Notes: generated by a model not told the origin, from the sequence alone. Positions 48,386 through 57,839 are shown, numbered from the stretch's first letter. The stretch: 64,000 bases of DNA from Pseudoteredinibacter isoporae (GCF_011602085.1 NZ_JAAONY010000001.1:1054001-1118000); one strand, 5' to 3'. Made by a program: numbers and translations.

Positions 48386-49393
48386 ATGGATACACGCCAG
48401 TTGGCCAGAATGGACTTAAATCTTCTGGTCGCATTTCAGGTTTTGCTGGAAGAAAAGCACGTTTCTCGGGCAGCGGACCGTTTGTTCATCACTCAGTCGG
48501 CCATGAGTAAAACCCTCGGTCGCCTGCGAGATTTATTTGACGATCCGTTGTTTACGCGAAGTTCCCATGGCATGGTGCCCACCCCGAGGGCACTGGAGCT
48601 GCAATCCCAGATTCAGGGGGTGTTGTCCCAGGTTCAGTCGATTACGGCGGGTCAGCAGTTTGACCCGAAGACCTATGAAGGTGAGATCTCCATTGCAGTC
48701 TCTGAATACGTTGGGGTCGTGCTGTTGCCAGCGCTGATGCAGCTTCTGCAGGAAGAAGCGCCTTTGCTTCGAGTGACCACGCTCTCCAGGGTTGAGCGGC
48801 AATTGGATGAACTCACCGAGGGCGGCCTGGATTTTGCCATTCATGTCCGCCGTAGCCATTATCGTCCAGAGTTCAATCTGCAAAACCTGGGGTCCACCAA
48901 GCCTGTATTGCTGGTACGCAAAGGGCATCCATTGCGCCGCCAGCGTAAACCCGATTGGGACTCAATCATCCAGTTTCCGAGAGTGGCGTTGTATATGCCC
49001 AATGTGGAAGAAATGGAGCTGATTGATCAGGTCGGTGAAGTGTTCTATCAATTGGAGCATGATGTGCGAGAAGTGTTTGAGACCTCCCACCTCTATACCG
49101 CGATGGAGGTGGTGCGCCGCACGGACTGTATTATGATGGGGCCGCCCTTCCTGACCGACTTTGCTCAGTTTGGTGGTGGTTTGATGAGTTTACCTCTGCC
49201 GACCCATCAGGAAATTCAGATCAATTACGTTCTGGTTGCCCACAAACGGACGGAGAATTCCCCGCTGCACAATTGGTTGGCCGAGAAAATTGTCGGCTTG
49301 TCCCAGCTCTTCAATGTCGAGCTGGAAGAGGATGATAATCCGTATTCCGCGTTTGGTCGCACCGGGCAACGGGGGCGATGGACGCGTTCCTAA
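48386..49393 (+). CDS. LysR-family regulator (paralogue of the one at 55173)
   Basis: A 335-residue LysR regulator: HTH around 25-45 (VSRAADRLFITQSAMSKTLG) and the effector domain after 100. It resembles the LysR at 55173-56114 closely (AMSKTL, DPLFTRSSHG, VPTPRA/IPTPRA), so they are likely paralogues of the NodD/PcpR-like branch. The ATG at 48386 is preferred by analogy with the paralogue; an upstream ATG (48344) is possible. The next gene begins four bases after the stop, so this regulator seems to be first in its own operon. Confidence 0.9.
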   Translation: MDTRQLARMDLNLLVAFQVLLEEKHVSRAADRLFITQSAMSKTLGRLRDLFDDPLFTRSSHGMVPTPRALELQSQIQGVLSQVQSITAGQQFDPKTYEGEISIAVSEYVGVVLLPALMQLLQEEAPLLRVTTLSRVERQLDELTEGGLDFAIHVRRSHYRPEFNLQNLGSTKPVLLVRKGHPLRRQRKPDWDSIIQFPRVALYMPNVEEMELIDQVGEVFYQLEHDVREVFETSHLYTAMEVVRRTDCIMMGPPFLTDFAQFGGGLMSLPLPTHQEIQINYVLVAHKRTENSPLHNWLAEKIVGLSQLFNVELEEDDNPYSAFGRTGQRGRWTRS

Positions 49394-49397
49394 AATT

Positions 49398-50216
49398 ATG
49401 AAGACTCTTCTGAACGAATTGAACACCGATAACGCTGAGCAACTTTGGCAATGTAACAGTCGCTTTGGTAATTTACAGATTTTGGAAAATGACCGTTACC
49501 GTTTTTTACAGGTCGACGGTTTTATCCAGAGTGTCATGGATTTGCAGCAAGCGGATCGTGCCTGCCTTCCCCATGCTCAATGGTTGAATACAGCTCTGCT
49601 TACCAAGCCACAGTCCGTTTTGATGGCGGGGCTGGGTGGTGGCGATTTGATTCGACAATTTCGCAGTGCAGGTATGGCGAGTCAGTTTAGCTGTTGTGAG
49701 CTTTGCCCGGATATCATTCGCGCTTATCGTGACTATTTTTCCGCAGGGGTGGTGGGAAATGATGTCGAGATATTGCAAGAAGATATCAATGATTTTATTC
49801 CCCAATGTCAACGTCAGTTTGATTTAATCCTATTAGATGTATTTACAGGTTCGGCCCAGCCTGCTTGCCTGGATGAGGAAGCTTTTTACCAGCATTGCTT
49901 CGGGTGTATGGAGAGTAACGGTGTGCTGGCTTTGAACGTTTCTGTGAATCAGCAGGAGCCCTTGCTGCAATTGGCCTTGATGTTGCGCCGGGTGTTCTCG
50001 AAAAAACTGTTGATGATGCCGGTTGAAGGTTGTAATAACGTGATTATGCTGGCTTTCAAAGGTAGACCTTTTGCGAACAGCAATAAGGAGTTTGTACAGG
50101 CAGTAAGACAGTTGAACAATAAACTGCCCAATCCAGTACCCGTTCAACTTGAACGGCTTCTCGGTAGCAATGTGTGTGATGAGCGTGGTGAGTTGGCCTT
50201 GTGGCACTTACCCTGA
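49398..50216 (+). CDS. Spermidine-synthase-like methyltransferase-fold protein
   Basis: A 272-residue protein with a class I methyltransferase/polyamine-synthase fold: VLMAGLGGGDLIRQF (SAM-type loop), CELCPDIIRAYRDYF, and FDLILLDVFTGSAQPACLDEEAFYQHC (post II), as in spermidine-synthase-like proteins. The residues that bind putrescine are not clearly kept, so a spermidine synthase claim is not made. It starts four bases after the LysR stop. Function is open; similar unlabelled proteins are widespread in gammaproteobacteria. Confidence 0.82.
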   Translation: MKTLLNELNTDNAEQLWQCNSRFGNLQILENDRYRFLQVDGFIQSVMDLQQADRACLPHAQWLNTALLTKPQSVLMAGLGGGDLIRQFRSAGMASQFSCCELCPDIIRAYRDYFSAGVVGNDVEILQEDINDFIPQCQRQFDLILLDVFTGSAQPACLDEEAFYQHCFGCMESNGVLALNVSVNQQEPLLQLALMLRRVFSKKLLMMPVEGCNNVIMLAFKGRPFANSNKEFVQAVRQLNNKLPNPVPVQLERLLGSNVCDERGELALWHLP

Positions 50217-50228
50217 AAATAATAATGG

Positions 50229-51104
50229 ATGAATGACAGTATGTATCAGCAGATTCAAGAACAGCGCAGTGATATGAGTCATGGTAAAGGCCACTTTCAC
50301 GAGATAAACGCAAAAAACGAGACTGCTGAAACCCTTCACTTTTACCACGCCACGGGTTTTCCCTTCGGCAGTTATGCCGATTTGCTGGGGCGTTTATCAG
50401 AAGATTGCAATATTTTTGGTTTGGCCCATCGAGGTTGCTGGGAAGACCAGGCTGAACCGGAATCCAGTGTTGCCTGGTACAATTATGCGGATGATCTGAT
50501 TGAGTTTCTCGATAAACAGAAGCGCGGCCCAGTTGTGGGTATGGGGCATTCTATTGGTGGCGTAACCACTATGTTTGCAGCCATCAAACGCCCGGATCTG
50601 TTTTCTAAAATTGTGCTGATTGATCCGGTGTTTGTCGCGCCTCCACTTTGGTATATGTCGCGCTTGGCGCGTCTGATCAATAAACCGGTGCCGATGGCTG
50701 CGGTCGCTAAAAAGCGGCCCAATCATTGGGGCAGTCGTGAAGAAGCCGTAGAGTTCCATCGTGGAAAGCGTGCCTTCAGTCGCTTTACTGATGTGTCTAT
50801 GGAGGCCTACGGACATTTCGGCATCAAGGAAACCGATAAGGGGTTTGGTTTGCGTTTCAGTCGTGACTGGGAGGCGCATATTTACAGTTCGGTGCCGTAT
50901 ATCTGGCGCCAGCTGCCGAAACTGAAATTGCCGGTTTTGGGCTTGCGTGGTGAATACTCGGACGTTTTGATGGATAAATCCTGGAATCGCTGGAAGAAGC
51001 TGAGACCCCAAGATCAATTGATCAGTTTATCTGAATGCGGCCATATGCTGCCCCATGAGCGTCCGTTGGAATGTGCGGAGCATATTCGCGAGTTTTTAAA
51101 GTAA
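50229..51104 (+). CDS. Alpha/beta hydrolase
   Basis: A 291-residue serine hydrolase with the nucleophile elbow GMGHSIGG, oxyanion region HATGFPFGSYADL, the acid in LRGEYSDVL and His in SECGHMLPHERP. There is no signal peptide. It sits 12 bases after the methyltransferase-like gene. Esterase, lactonase or thioesterase roles are all possible. The start could also be the ATG four codons on. Confidence 0.88.
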   Translation: MNDSMYQQIQEQRSDMSHGKGHFHEINAKNETAETLHFYHATGFPFGSYADLLGRLSEDCNIFGLAHRGCWEDQAEPESSVAWYNYADDLIEFLDKQKRGPVVGMGHSIGGVTTMFAAIKRPDLFSKIVLIDPVFVAPPLWYMSRLARLINKPVPMAAVAKKRPNHWGSREEAVEFHRGKRAFSRFTDVSMEAYGHFGIKETDKGFGLRFSRDWEAHIYSSVPYIWRQLPKLKLPVLGLRGEYSDVLMDKSWNRWKKLRPQDQLISLSECGHMLPHERPLECAEHIREFLK

Positions 51105-51156
51105 GCGTACTCTTTTTAGCATTAAAAAGAATGCCTAAAAACGCTAAACTAGAGGC

Positions 51157-51849
51157 ATGAATCAGCCCTCAGTCAGTACCGGTGAGATTGCCGGCATTCA
51201 ACTTATTCGCAGTAAACGTAAAAGCCTGGCCGTTACCATTGAGCATGGTCAGGTTATTGTGCGTGCACCAATGCGTTTGGCTCGCGCGGAAATTCAGGCA
51301 TTTGTTTTGCAGAAGCAAGACTGGATTTTACGAAAGGTCAAAGAGCAAACCGCTCAACTTGCTGAAATTCCCCAGCGTCGATATGTTGATGGTGAATATT
51401 TTCCGCTGAGAGGGCGCTCATTGTGTTTGCGCGTGCATCAGCGGCACAGTCATACCCGCAGGATTGGCGATGAACTTTATACTCCGGTTGCGAAGCCGGA
51501 GCATATTGCTGAGCGCGTTCAAGCCTGGTACCGCAAAGAGGCGAAACGCGTATTAAGCGCGAAAGCTGAGGGTGTTGCTGCCAGGTTGGGCTTGTCGATT
51601 GCGGAAGTGAAAGTTCGAAAAAATAAACGTCGCTGGGGGCATTGCACATCAAAGGGTGTGCTTCAGTTTAATTGGTTGATCATGCTCGCGCCTGAGTCGG
51701 TGATTGATTACCTGGTTGCGCACGAGGTGTGCCATTTGCGTCATTTTAATCACAGTCCGGCATTCTGGCGTTTGGTGGAAAATTGTGAGCCTGGCTATCA
51801 CGAAGCGCAGGATTGGTTAAAACAGAATGGACACTTGTTGGTGTTGTAG
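51157..51849 (+). CDS. YgjP-type metal-dependent protease (DUF45)
   Basis: A 230-residue zinc protease-like protein. The metal site is HEVCHLRHFNHSPAFW (HExxH with a downstream His), preceded by RWGHCTSKGVLQFNWLIMLAP, both typical of the YgjP/WLM group. The N-terminus has the usual beta strands. No signal peptide, so cytoplasmic. Its target is not known. The Shine-Dalgarno (GAGG) is unusually close to the ATG; an ATGCCT/AGGCAT inverted repeat encloses the start region. Confidence 0.87.
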   Translation: MNQPSVSTGEIAGIQLIRSKRKSLAVTIEHGQVIVRAPMRLARAEIQAFVLQKQDWILRKVKEQTAQLAEIPQRRYVDGEYFPLRGRSLCLRVHQRHSHTRRIGDELYTPVAKPEHIAERVQAWYRKEAKRVLSAKAEGVAARLGLSIAEVKVRKNKRRWGHCTSKGVLQFNWLIMLAPESVIDYLVAHEVCHLRHFNHSPAFWRLVENCEPGYHEAQDWLKQNGHLLVL

Positions 51850-51897
51850 CTGTCGTCGTCCCGAGCGGACTTGAAGTGGTTTGGTGGAAAAACGCTG

Positions 51898-51923
51898 GGG
51901 CACTTACAGCGGTGTAAGTGCCC
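51898..51923 (-). terminator. Hairpin after tolC-type gene, likely terminator
   Basis: GGGCACTTACA, loop GCGG or CCGC, TGTAAGTGCCC give 11 pairs. Reading on the minus strand, a TTTTT follows six bases after the stem, so it may stop the exporter transcript about 20 bases past its stop. On the plus strand no T-run follows. The late T-run makes it a weak call. Confidence 0.55.
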
Positions 51924-51943
51924 TGCGCTGGGCGATTTCAATC

Positions 51944-53338
51944 TTACAGGGCGTCAACTTCCGCGCGATTGATGGATTGGCTGTTGCTCATCCATTGGTC
52001 CAGAGAATTAATATCTTCCGGTGATAATGTGCCTGCCGCCTGCTTCAAGCGCAGATTGTTGAGGATGTAGGCATAGCGGGAATTGTCATAGTTACGTTGG
52101 GCCGCATACAGACGCTGCTGGGCCTGCAATACGTCAACAATGTTTCGGGTACCCACTTCGTAACCGGCCTGGGTTGCTTCCTGTGCGCTCATGTTTGAGG
52201 TCAAAGCCTGTTTCTGGGCTTTCACCTGTGCAACATCCGTGACTACCTGCAGGTGTGCTGAGCGGGCTTGCTGAATGGTGTCGCGCAGAGACTTGTTGTA
52301 CAGCTCCTGAGCCTGCATCCAGTTCTGATAAGCCTGACGACGGCGAGCGGAGGTGCCGCCGCCGGAGTAAATCGGCACATCTAAAGTTACCGCAAAGGTG
52401 GTGCCATCTACTGCACGGCTGTCAGAGCTGGTGGTGCTGCCCTGAGCGGTAATGTCAGTATTGGTGTCGTCGTAATGGGTATAGGAAATGCTACCGTTCA
52501 AGGTCGGCAGGTGATTGGCTTTGGCAGCCTTGGCACCCTGCTTGGAAGATTCGGCATTCGCTTTGGCGACTTTTAGCGCGTAGTTGTTTTTCAGTGCGAA
52601 ATCGACCCAATCAGCACGTGCTGCCGGGGTTGGATTGACCACTGGCAGATCATCTTTCAGTGGGGAAATGGCATCGGCTTTTTTGCCGGTCAGTACTTCG
52701 AGAGCTTCAAACTGAATGCCGACATTACCTTGCGCCTGCAGAGTGCTGGCATTGGCCGAGTCGTAAGCTGCCTGAGCTTCGTGTACATCGGTGATCGCCG
52801 CCAGGCCCACTTCAAAACGTTGCTTGGTTTGTTCCAACTGATGGGAAAGCGCTTTTTGCTCGGCTTTGGCGGTGCTCAGAGTATCCAGAGCTTGTAAAAC
52901 GTTCAGGTAGGCTTCAACAACGCGAAGAATCAGAGTCTGTTGGGCAGATGCGAACTGATACTCAGCTTGTTTGGTTTGTGCCTTGCCCTGTTGGAAACCG
53001 TACCAGGCGGCCATATTGAAAAGGGGTTGCGTGAGTGAGGCGGTATAGGCTTCGTTTTCACGATCAATTTCAGTCGTGGCTGCCGGGCCGCCAGTGAATA
53101 AGGCGCCAACAGAATCTTGTTCAGTCTTGGAATATTGTGCGCGTGCGTTCACATTGGGTAGCAGGCTGGCGCGTCCGATATTAACCGCTTCTTTGCCGGC
53201 CAGGAATGCCGCTTCATCTGCTTTAATTTGATGATCGTTTTTCAACGCTTGCAGATAAACTTCTTGCAGGCTGTCAGCGTAACTGGCACTGGCAGCCACT
53301 AAGCCGCTAATGGCGACAATGAGGGTTTTTCTTAACAT
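51944..53338 (-). CDS. tolC: TolC-family outer-membrane channel protein
   Basis: A 464-residue outer-membrane exit duct for type I and RND/MFS pumps. The signal peptide ends at ASYA; the two repeated halves of the TolC fold are clear (ADSLQEVYLQALKNDHQI, RASLLPNVNARAQY, then SKQGAKAAKANHLPTL, LDVPIYSGG). The trimer channel helices are rich in Ala/Gln (QARSAHLQVVTDVAQVKAQKQAL). The ATG at 53338 is used; the longer frame before it lacks a signal. No pump genes are adjacent, as with the stand-alone tolC of many gammaproteobacteria. Confidence 0.92.
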   Translation of the reverse strand: MLRKTLIVAISGLVAASASYADSLQEVYLQALKNDHQIKADEAAFLAGKEAVNIGRASLLPNVNARAQYSKTEQDSVGALFTGGPAATTEIDRENEAYTASLTQPLFNMAAWYGFQQGKAQTKQAEYQFASAQQTLILRVVEAYLNVLQALDTLSTAKAEQKALSHQLEQTKQRFEVGLAAITDVHEAQAAYDSANASTLQAQGNVGIQFEALEVLTGKKADAISPLKDDLPVVNPTPAARADWVDFALKNNYALKVAKANAESSKQGAKAAKANHLPTLNGSISYTHYDDTNTDITAQGSTTSSDSRAVDGTTFAVTLDVPIYSGGGTSARRRQAYQNWMQAQELYNKSLRDTIQQARSAHLQVVTDVAQVKAQKQALTSNMSAQEATQAGYEVGTRNIVDVLQAQQRLYAAQRNYDNSRYAYILNNLRLKQAAGTLSPEDINSLDQWMSNSQSINRAEVDAL

Positions 53339-53515
53339 AGGTTTTGTTCCCTGATAATAAAGCAAAGTGCCTGATGCACCGAGTTTGCATATTAGACGAT
53401 GCTGCGGCAAAAAAGAGCAGGCAGCTTCCAAAATTTAGCCGCTAATTTTAGCCAGTTCACCGCAAGTGGTCGACTAAGTGGCCTTAAAGGATAGCAAACG
53501 TGCCGTAAATAATTG

Positions 53516-54550
53516 TTAATTGGGCGCTTCGTCCTGTTTCAGGTTCCTGCGCTGGGCTCGCCATTGTTGTGGGCTGATTCCCTGCCACCGTTTAAAACTG
53601 CGAGTAAATGCACTGAGTTCCGAGTAACCCAATACCGCGGCAACGTCGGTTAAGCGGTAGTGCGGCTCGGATAAGTAATCCAGGCTGAGCTGGTAACGCA
53701 CGCCATCAATCATGTCCTGGAAATTGGTGTCTTCTTCCTGCAGGCGTCTTTGCAGGGTGCGTTTGCTGTAGCCGATGGCGCGGGCCACGCTTTCCAGTTT
53801 GCACTGACAGCTGGGCAGCATAATGCAGATGACATGTTGCACCTGTTCGATCAGGCTGTCCTTATGGCGACGTTCCAGATATTGTCGCAGCAGTTCAGGC
53901 AGGGCTCGCGCCGATTCCGCAATGGGTTGTTCGAGCTGACTGGGTTCGAATGAGAGGCCAACATATTCGTGATTAAAGCCCACCGGACATTTGAAAAAAC
54001 GGCTGTAAATGCTGGCGTGGTCACAACCGTCATGTTGTAAGTAAGCCGCGCGTAGTCGCAAGGGTTCGCCATACAAAATTTGTAACAGGTTGTAGATCAG
54101 TGCGAGGGCGTGATCCTGCAGGGCCTGACTTTTGGCAATGGCTTCGTACTCGCAGTGAACAATGAACTGTACGATTTCACCTTGCTTCCGTATCTCGAGG
54201 CGGATCATCTGAACGTTAAATTGCAGATGATCGGCGAGCATCTGCAGAGCTTCTCCAATGGTTTGGCTCTCGGTCGCCATGATACCGATCGGGCCATAAA
54301 CACCAACGGCCTGGCGACTGGCCAACTCAAGGCAGAAGCTGGGGCTTTTCAAGCGTTCACGGGCCAGGTCCAGCAGGCGCACATGGCGATCAAAGGGATT
54401 CAGTGTGCCGCTTTGCAGGTGCAGGGTTTTGTTATTTTCAGGCAAATCCAGTCCTGCTTCTCTGTACAAAGCAGCCGGATCACCGCCCAGCTCGCTAACG
54501 TACTCGCTGAAGCCGTCTAAATACTCACTGTTAATCAGGGGGACTGACAT
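53516..54550 (-). CDS. AraC-family regulator with arabinose-binding-like N-terminus
   Basis: A 344-residue regulator of the OruR/ArgR-like AraC branch: N-terminal effector region (about 15-200) and a C-terminal double HTH (about 240-335) with LESVARAIGYSKRTLQRRLQEE and RLTDVAAVLGYSELSAFTRSFKRWQG. The ATG at 54550 is chosen over TTG at 54556. It has its own upstream gap and lies upstream of tolC on the same strand but with a 177-base gap, so cotranscription is uncertain. The effector and target are unknown. Confidence 0.9.
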   Translation of the reverse strand: MSVPLINSEYLDGFSEYVSELGGDPAALYREAGLDLPENNKTLHLQSGTLNPFDRHVRLLDLARERLKSPSFCLELASRQAVGVYGPIGIMATESQTIGEALQMLADHLQFNVQMIRLEIRKQGEIVQFIVHCEYEAIAKSQALQDHALALIYNLLQILYGEPLRLRAAYLQHDGCDHASIYSRFFKCPVGFNHEYVGLSFEPSQLEQPIAESARALPELLRQYLERRHKDSLIEQVQHVICIMLPSCQCKLESVARAIGYSKRTLQRRLQEEDTNFQDMIDGVRYQLSLDYLSEPHYRLTDVAAVLGYSELSAFTRSFKRWQGISPQQWRAQRRNLKQDEAPN

Positions 54551-54712
54551 GGCCAAGTATCTGTGATGAAAAATCCAATTGTGTTTTTCTGGCGCTAAAA
54601 GTCAATACGTAAACGAGAATTCTCGGAACTTGGGCTAATATGCGCGCAGGGTGACCTCCTAAAAGGTGTCCTCCTAAAATAATAACAGTGCAGAAATCAT
54701 TAAGGACTCATC

Positions 54713-55096
54713 ATGAACGCAATTGCTTTGTATATGTTGTTTAATCTCTTGCTATTGGGGTTGACCAAGGCGCCTGTCGCTATCGCGATGGCACGACTCG
54801 GTCGTTACAACAATGCCTCTCCCAGGGATCAGCAGACCGAACTCAGCGGCTGGGGGAAGCGTGCGCTGGCGGCGCATCAAAACGCTATTGAGGCGATTCC
54901 GATTTTTGGCTTGGCTTTGCTGACAGCCGCCCATTTGGAATTGCCCATGGAAGATCTTCACTTGTACGCCGGTGGTTTTGTGATATCGCGGGTGTTGTAT
55001 CAGCTGTGCTATCTCGCCGATTGGGCAACCCTGCGCAGTATTGTGTGGATTGCAGGCTATGGTTTCTGCGTCGCGCTGGTAGCGAGCTCACTGTAG
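54713..55096 (+). CDS. MAPEG-family membrane protein
   Basis: A 127-residue inner-membrane protein with four predicted helices. GKRALAAHQNAIEAIPIFGLALL matches the MAPEG core (in eicosanoid/glutathione enzymes). Bacterial members are often described as putative glutathione-dependent enzymes with no proven substrate. AAGGA precedes the ATG. It is divergent from the AraC gene, which could regulate it, and converges with the LysR at 55173. Confidence 0.88.
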   Translation: MNAIALYMLFNLLLLGLTKAPVAIAMARLGRYNNASPRDQQTELSGWGKRALAAHQNAIEAIPIFGLALLTAAHLELPMEDLHLYAGGFVISRVLYQLCYLADWATLRSIVWIAGYGFCVALVASSL

Positions 55097-55109
55097 ACTT
55101 GAACAAGGT

Positions 55110-55129
55110 GGGGGTGGTTGAGCACCCCC
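55110..55129. repeat. GGGGGTG/CACCCCC hairpin between convergent genes
   Basis: GGGGGTG (55110-55116) and CACCCCC (55123-55129) form seven GC-rich pairs with a six-base loop, just after the MAPEG stop. No T-run follows on either strand. It may act as a weak two-way terminator for the convergent MAPEG and LysR genes. Confidence 0.45.
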
Positions 55130-55172
55130 TGAATCCCGGCTCTCGACTTTCAAGTTGCCTTACGGCAGGGCT

Positions 55173-56114
55173 TCACAATAAGGCTGTTGATCGAAACAGT
55201 CGCTCTTCTCTGAAAAAATGTGACATCAATTCCACCATTACCCCGCGCAGCCACAGATGAGGTTGGCTGTTGATGCTGCGACGATGCTGAATAATGACGG
55301 TTTCCAGGGTCGGATAACCAAGCTCAAGAGGCATGGTTTTGCAGACAAAGGCGGAGTCCTGAAGCTCGACCGGGTTATCGGCCACTACCATCAGGCAATC
55401 CGTCCTGCGAATTACGTTGAGCGCGGCTGACAAAGATGATGTCTCCAGCACGATATTACGTTGCCGCCCGCTCTGATTCAGAATCTCATCCACGACCCCG
55501 ATATTGGCGTGGGTTATCTGGGCGACGTAAAGACGTACATGGGCGTAGTGAAGGTAATCTTCGAGAGTAATTTGCTCCTTTGCAGCAAGGGGGTGATCGG
55601 CACGCATCGCACACACCACCTCGCCAAATCCCACGCTGGTTTTAATCAGGTCTTCGGACATGGAGCGGTTGATATGAATAACAAAATCCAGCTGGCCTGA
55701 ACCCAATTGTTCAGTGAAATCCGTTGTGACCTCTGAAATGGTCAAGCTGGTTCCGGGGGCCTGCTCCTGAAGGGTAATACTCAAGTCGGGAATAAGCTGC
55801 TCCAGAATCACACCGGGGCCAGCGATGTTGAATCGCCCATGGTAAGACGCCGGGGCAAATTCCTTCGGGTGTACCAGATTGCTGATTTGGTCCAGAAGTT
55901 CCGGTAGCCGTTGCTCCAGTTGTTTCGCTCGCGGAGTGGGTATCAAACCGTGGGAGGATCGGGTAAACAAGGGATCGTTGAGTTCCTCGCGCAGCTTTTG
56001 GAGAGTTTTGCTCATGGCGGGTTGTGAGACATGCAGGCGTTTGGCGGCATGGGTAACATTCCGCTCTTCCAACAGAACACGTAAAGCGGTGAGTAAATTC
56101 AGATCTGGTCGCAT
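55173..56114 (-). CDS. LysR-family regulator divergent from the sulfatase
   Basis: A 313-residue LysR regulator: HTH at about 18-40 (VTHAAKRLHVSQPAMSKTL) and effector domain after 90. It closely resembles the LysR at 48386-49393. The second of two ATGs (56114) is chosen because AGGA is nine bases upstream of it and only three from the first. Divergent placement and an inverted repeat in between point to control of the sulfatase gene, possibly by a sulfated or desulfated ligand; this is inference. Confidence 0.92.
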   Translation of the reverse strand: MRPDLNLLTALRVLLEERNVTHAAKRLHVSQPAMSKTLQKLREELNDPLFTRSSHGLIPTPRAKQLEQRLPELLDQISNLVHPKEFAPASYHGRFNIAGPGVILEQLIPDLSITLQEQAPGTSLTISEVTTDFTEQLGSGQLDFVIHINRSMSEDLIKTSVGFGEVVCAMRADHPLAAKEQITLEDYLHYAHVRLYVAQITHANIGVVDEILNQSGRQRNIVLETSSLSAALNVIRRTDCLMVVADNPVELQDSAFVCKTMPLELGYPTLETVIIQHRRSINSQPHLWLRGVMVELMSHFFREERLFRSTALL

Positions 56115-56222
56115 GGTCATTTATCCTGGAAAGACATTCCTTTTGGTTATGATAAGTCAGGAAAAATTCGATTTCAATTATGTCTGTTATTTGTTTAGAG
56201 TGCATAAGATGCATCTGATCGG

Positions 56223-56261
56223 ATGAGCACTTGCGTGTGCCTTCCTTAAACAGGTGCTCAT
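56223..56261. promoter_or_regulatory. Inverted repeat upstream of the sulfatase gene, possible LysR operator
   Basis: ATGAGCACTTG (56223-56233) and CAGGTGCTCAT (56251-56261) match as an 11-base inverted repeat with one G-T pair, spaced by 17 bases. It ends 36 bases before the sulfatase start codon. Its size and location fit either a LysR binding site or a hairpin in the sulfatase leader. Confidence 0.5.
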
Positions 56262-56297
56262 TATCTGAACGATAACGATAAAAGAGGCATAAAGACA

Positions 56298-57839
56298 ATG
56301 CTTAAGTCCATACTGAGAGGGATGGCGGGAGTGCTAGCCCTGGGAGCCAGCTGGACCGCTGTCGCCCAAGATCGCCCAAATATTCTAGTATTTTGGGGCG
56401 ATGATATTGGGATCACCAACATTAGTGCCTACAGCCATGGCTTAATGGGTTATCAAACCCCGAATATTGATCGCATCGCCCGAGAGGGTGTGATGTTCAC
56501 CGATTATTATGGCGAGCAGAGCTGTACTGCTGGTCGCTCGGCTTTCATTACCGGTCAGAGCCCCATGCGCACAGGCTTGTCCAAAGTAGGATTGCCCGGT
56601 GCTGATAAAGGCCTTCGAAAGGAAGATCCTACCTTGGCCTGGATGCTGAAAGACAAAGGCTATATGACCGCCCAGTTCGGCAAAAACCACTTGGGTGACC
56701 GCGATGAATTTCTGCCTACCAACCACGGTTTTGATGAGTTCTTCGGCAATCTCTACCATCTGAATGCAGAAGAAGAGCCGGAAGATCCTGATTACCCTCA
56801 GGTGCCGGGTTTCCGAAAACGTTTTGGCCCGCGTGGTGTGGTGCACTCCTATGCGGATGGCCGTATTGAAGATACCGGTCCACTGAATCGCAAGCGCATG
56901 GAAACCGTCGACCAGGAATTTGTTGACGCTGCCATGGGTTTTGTCGACAAGGCGCATAAAGCGAAGAAACCGTTTTTCGTTTGGGTGAACACTACCGGCA
57001 TGCACTTTCGTACGCATCCTGCACCGGATACCAAAGGTAAATCCGGTCAGGGGTTCTACAATGATGTGATGGTGGCCCACGACGAAAAAGTGGGTGCCAT
57101 GCTGGATCAGTTGGACAAGTTGGGCATTGCGGATAACACCATCGTGTTTTATTCCACCGATAATGGTGTGCACTACAACACTTGGCCCGATGCTGGCATT
57201 ACTCCCTTCCGGTCCGAGAAAAATACCAACTGGGAAGGCGCCTACCGTGTACCTGCGATGATTCGTTGGCCAGGTAAAATCAAGCCGGGTATTTCCAATG
57301 AAATTGCCTCACATCTGGATTGGTTTCCAACCATGATGGCGGCCGTCGGGGAAAAAGACATTGGTAAGCAATTGCTCAAGGGCAAGACGGTCAGTGGTCG
57401 CAATTATAATGTGCACCTCGATGGGTATAACCTCTTGCCTTATCTCACCGGCAATGCGAAGAAGTCACCGCGCAATCACTTTATTTACTTGTCGGATACT
57501 TCGGATATTGTTGGTATTCGCCGTGAAGATTGGAAGCTGGTTTACGCCGAGCAAAGAGCCAAACGATTTGATGTCTGGCGTGAGCAATTTGAATTCTTGC
57601 GTATCCCCAAGTTGTTCAACTTGCGACGTGATCCTTATGAACGTGCGGATGAGCATTCCAATTCCTACAACGAATGGTGGGCTGACAAGACTCTGCCACA
57701 ATCGGCAATGGCAATGGGCGTGTTAGTGCCATTCCTGCGTTCTTTCCAGAAATATCCGCCGCGTCAAAAGCCGGATACCTTCACAATCGATAAGGTTGTT
57801 GAAGATGCCAAAATCTGGGACAACGTTCAGTACAAATAA
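56298..57839 (+). CDS. Exported sulfatase (formylglycine type)
   Basis: A 513-residue periplasmic arylsulfatase-family enzyme. The signal peptide ends at AVAQ. Metal ligands Asp35-Asp36 are in FWGDDIG; the modification site is CTAGR with Cys76 (becomes formylglycine) and Arg80; later FGKNHLGD (Lys, His), FYSTDNG (Asp, Asn) and NWEGAYRVP are present. The site is the Cys-x-Ala-x-Arg form, which needs FGE or an anaerobic maturase; neither is in this window. The substrate is unknown; marine relatives act on algal sulfated sugars or sulfate esters. The MoxR operon follows after a terminator. Confidence 0.93.
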   Translation: MLKSILRGMAGVLALGASWTAVAQDRPNILVFWGDDIGITNISAYSHGLMGYQTPNIDRIAREGVMFTDYYGEQSCTAGRSAFITGQSPMRTGLSKVGLPGADKGLRKEDPTLAWMLKDKGYMTAQFGKNHLGDRDEFLPTNHGFDEFFGNLYHLNAEEEPEDPDYPQVPGFRKRFGPRGVVHSYADGRIEDTGPLNRKRMETVDQEFVDAAMGFVDKAHKAKKPFFVWVNTTGMHFRTHPAPDTKGKSGQGFYNDVMVAHDEKVGAMLDQLDKLGIADNTIVFYSTDNGVHYNTWPDAGITPFRSEKNTNWEGAYRVPAMIRWPGKIKPGISNEIASHLDWFPTMMAAVGEKDIGKQLLKGKTVSGRNYNVHLDGYNLLPYLTGNAKKSPRNHFIYLSDTSDIVGIRREDWKLVYAEQRAKRFDVWREQFEFLRIPKLFNLRRDPYERADEHSNSYNEWWADKTLPQSAMAMGVLVPFLRSFQKYPPRQKPDTFTIDKVVEDAKIWDNVQYK

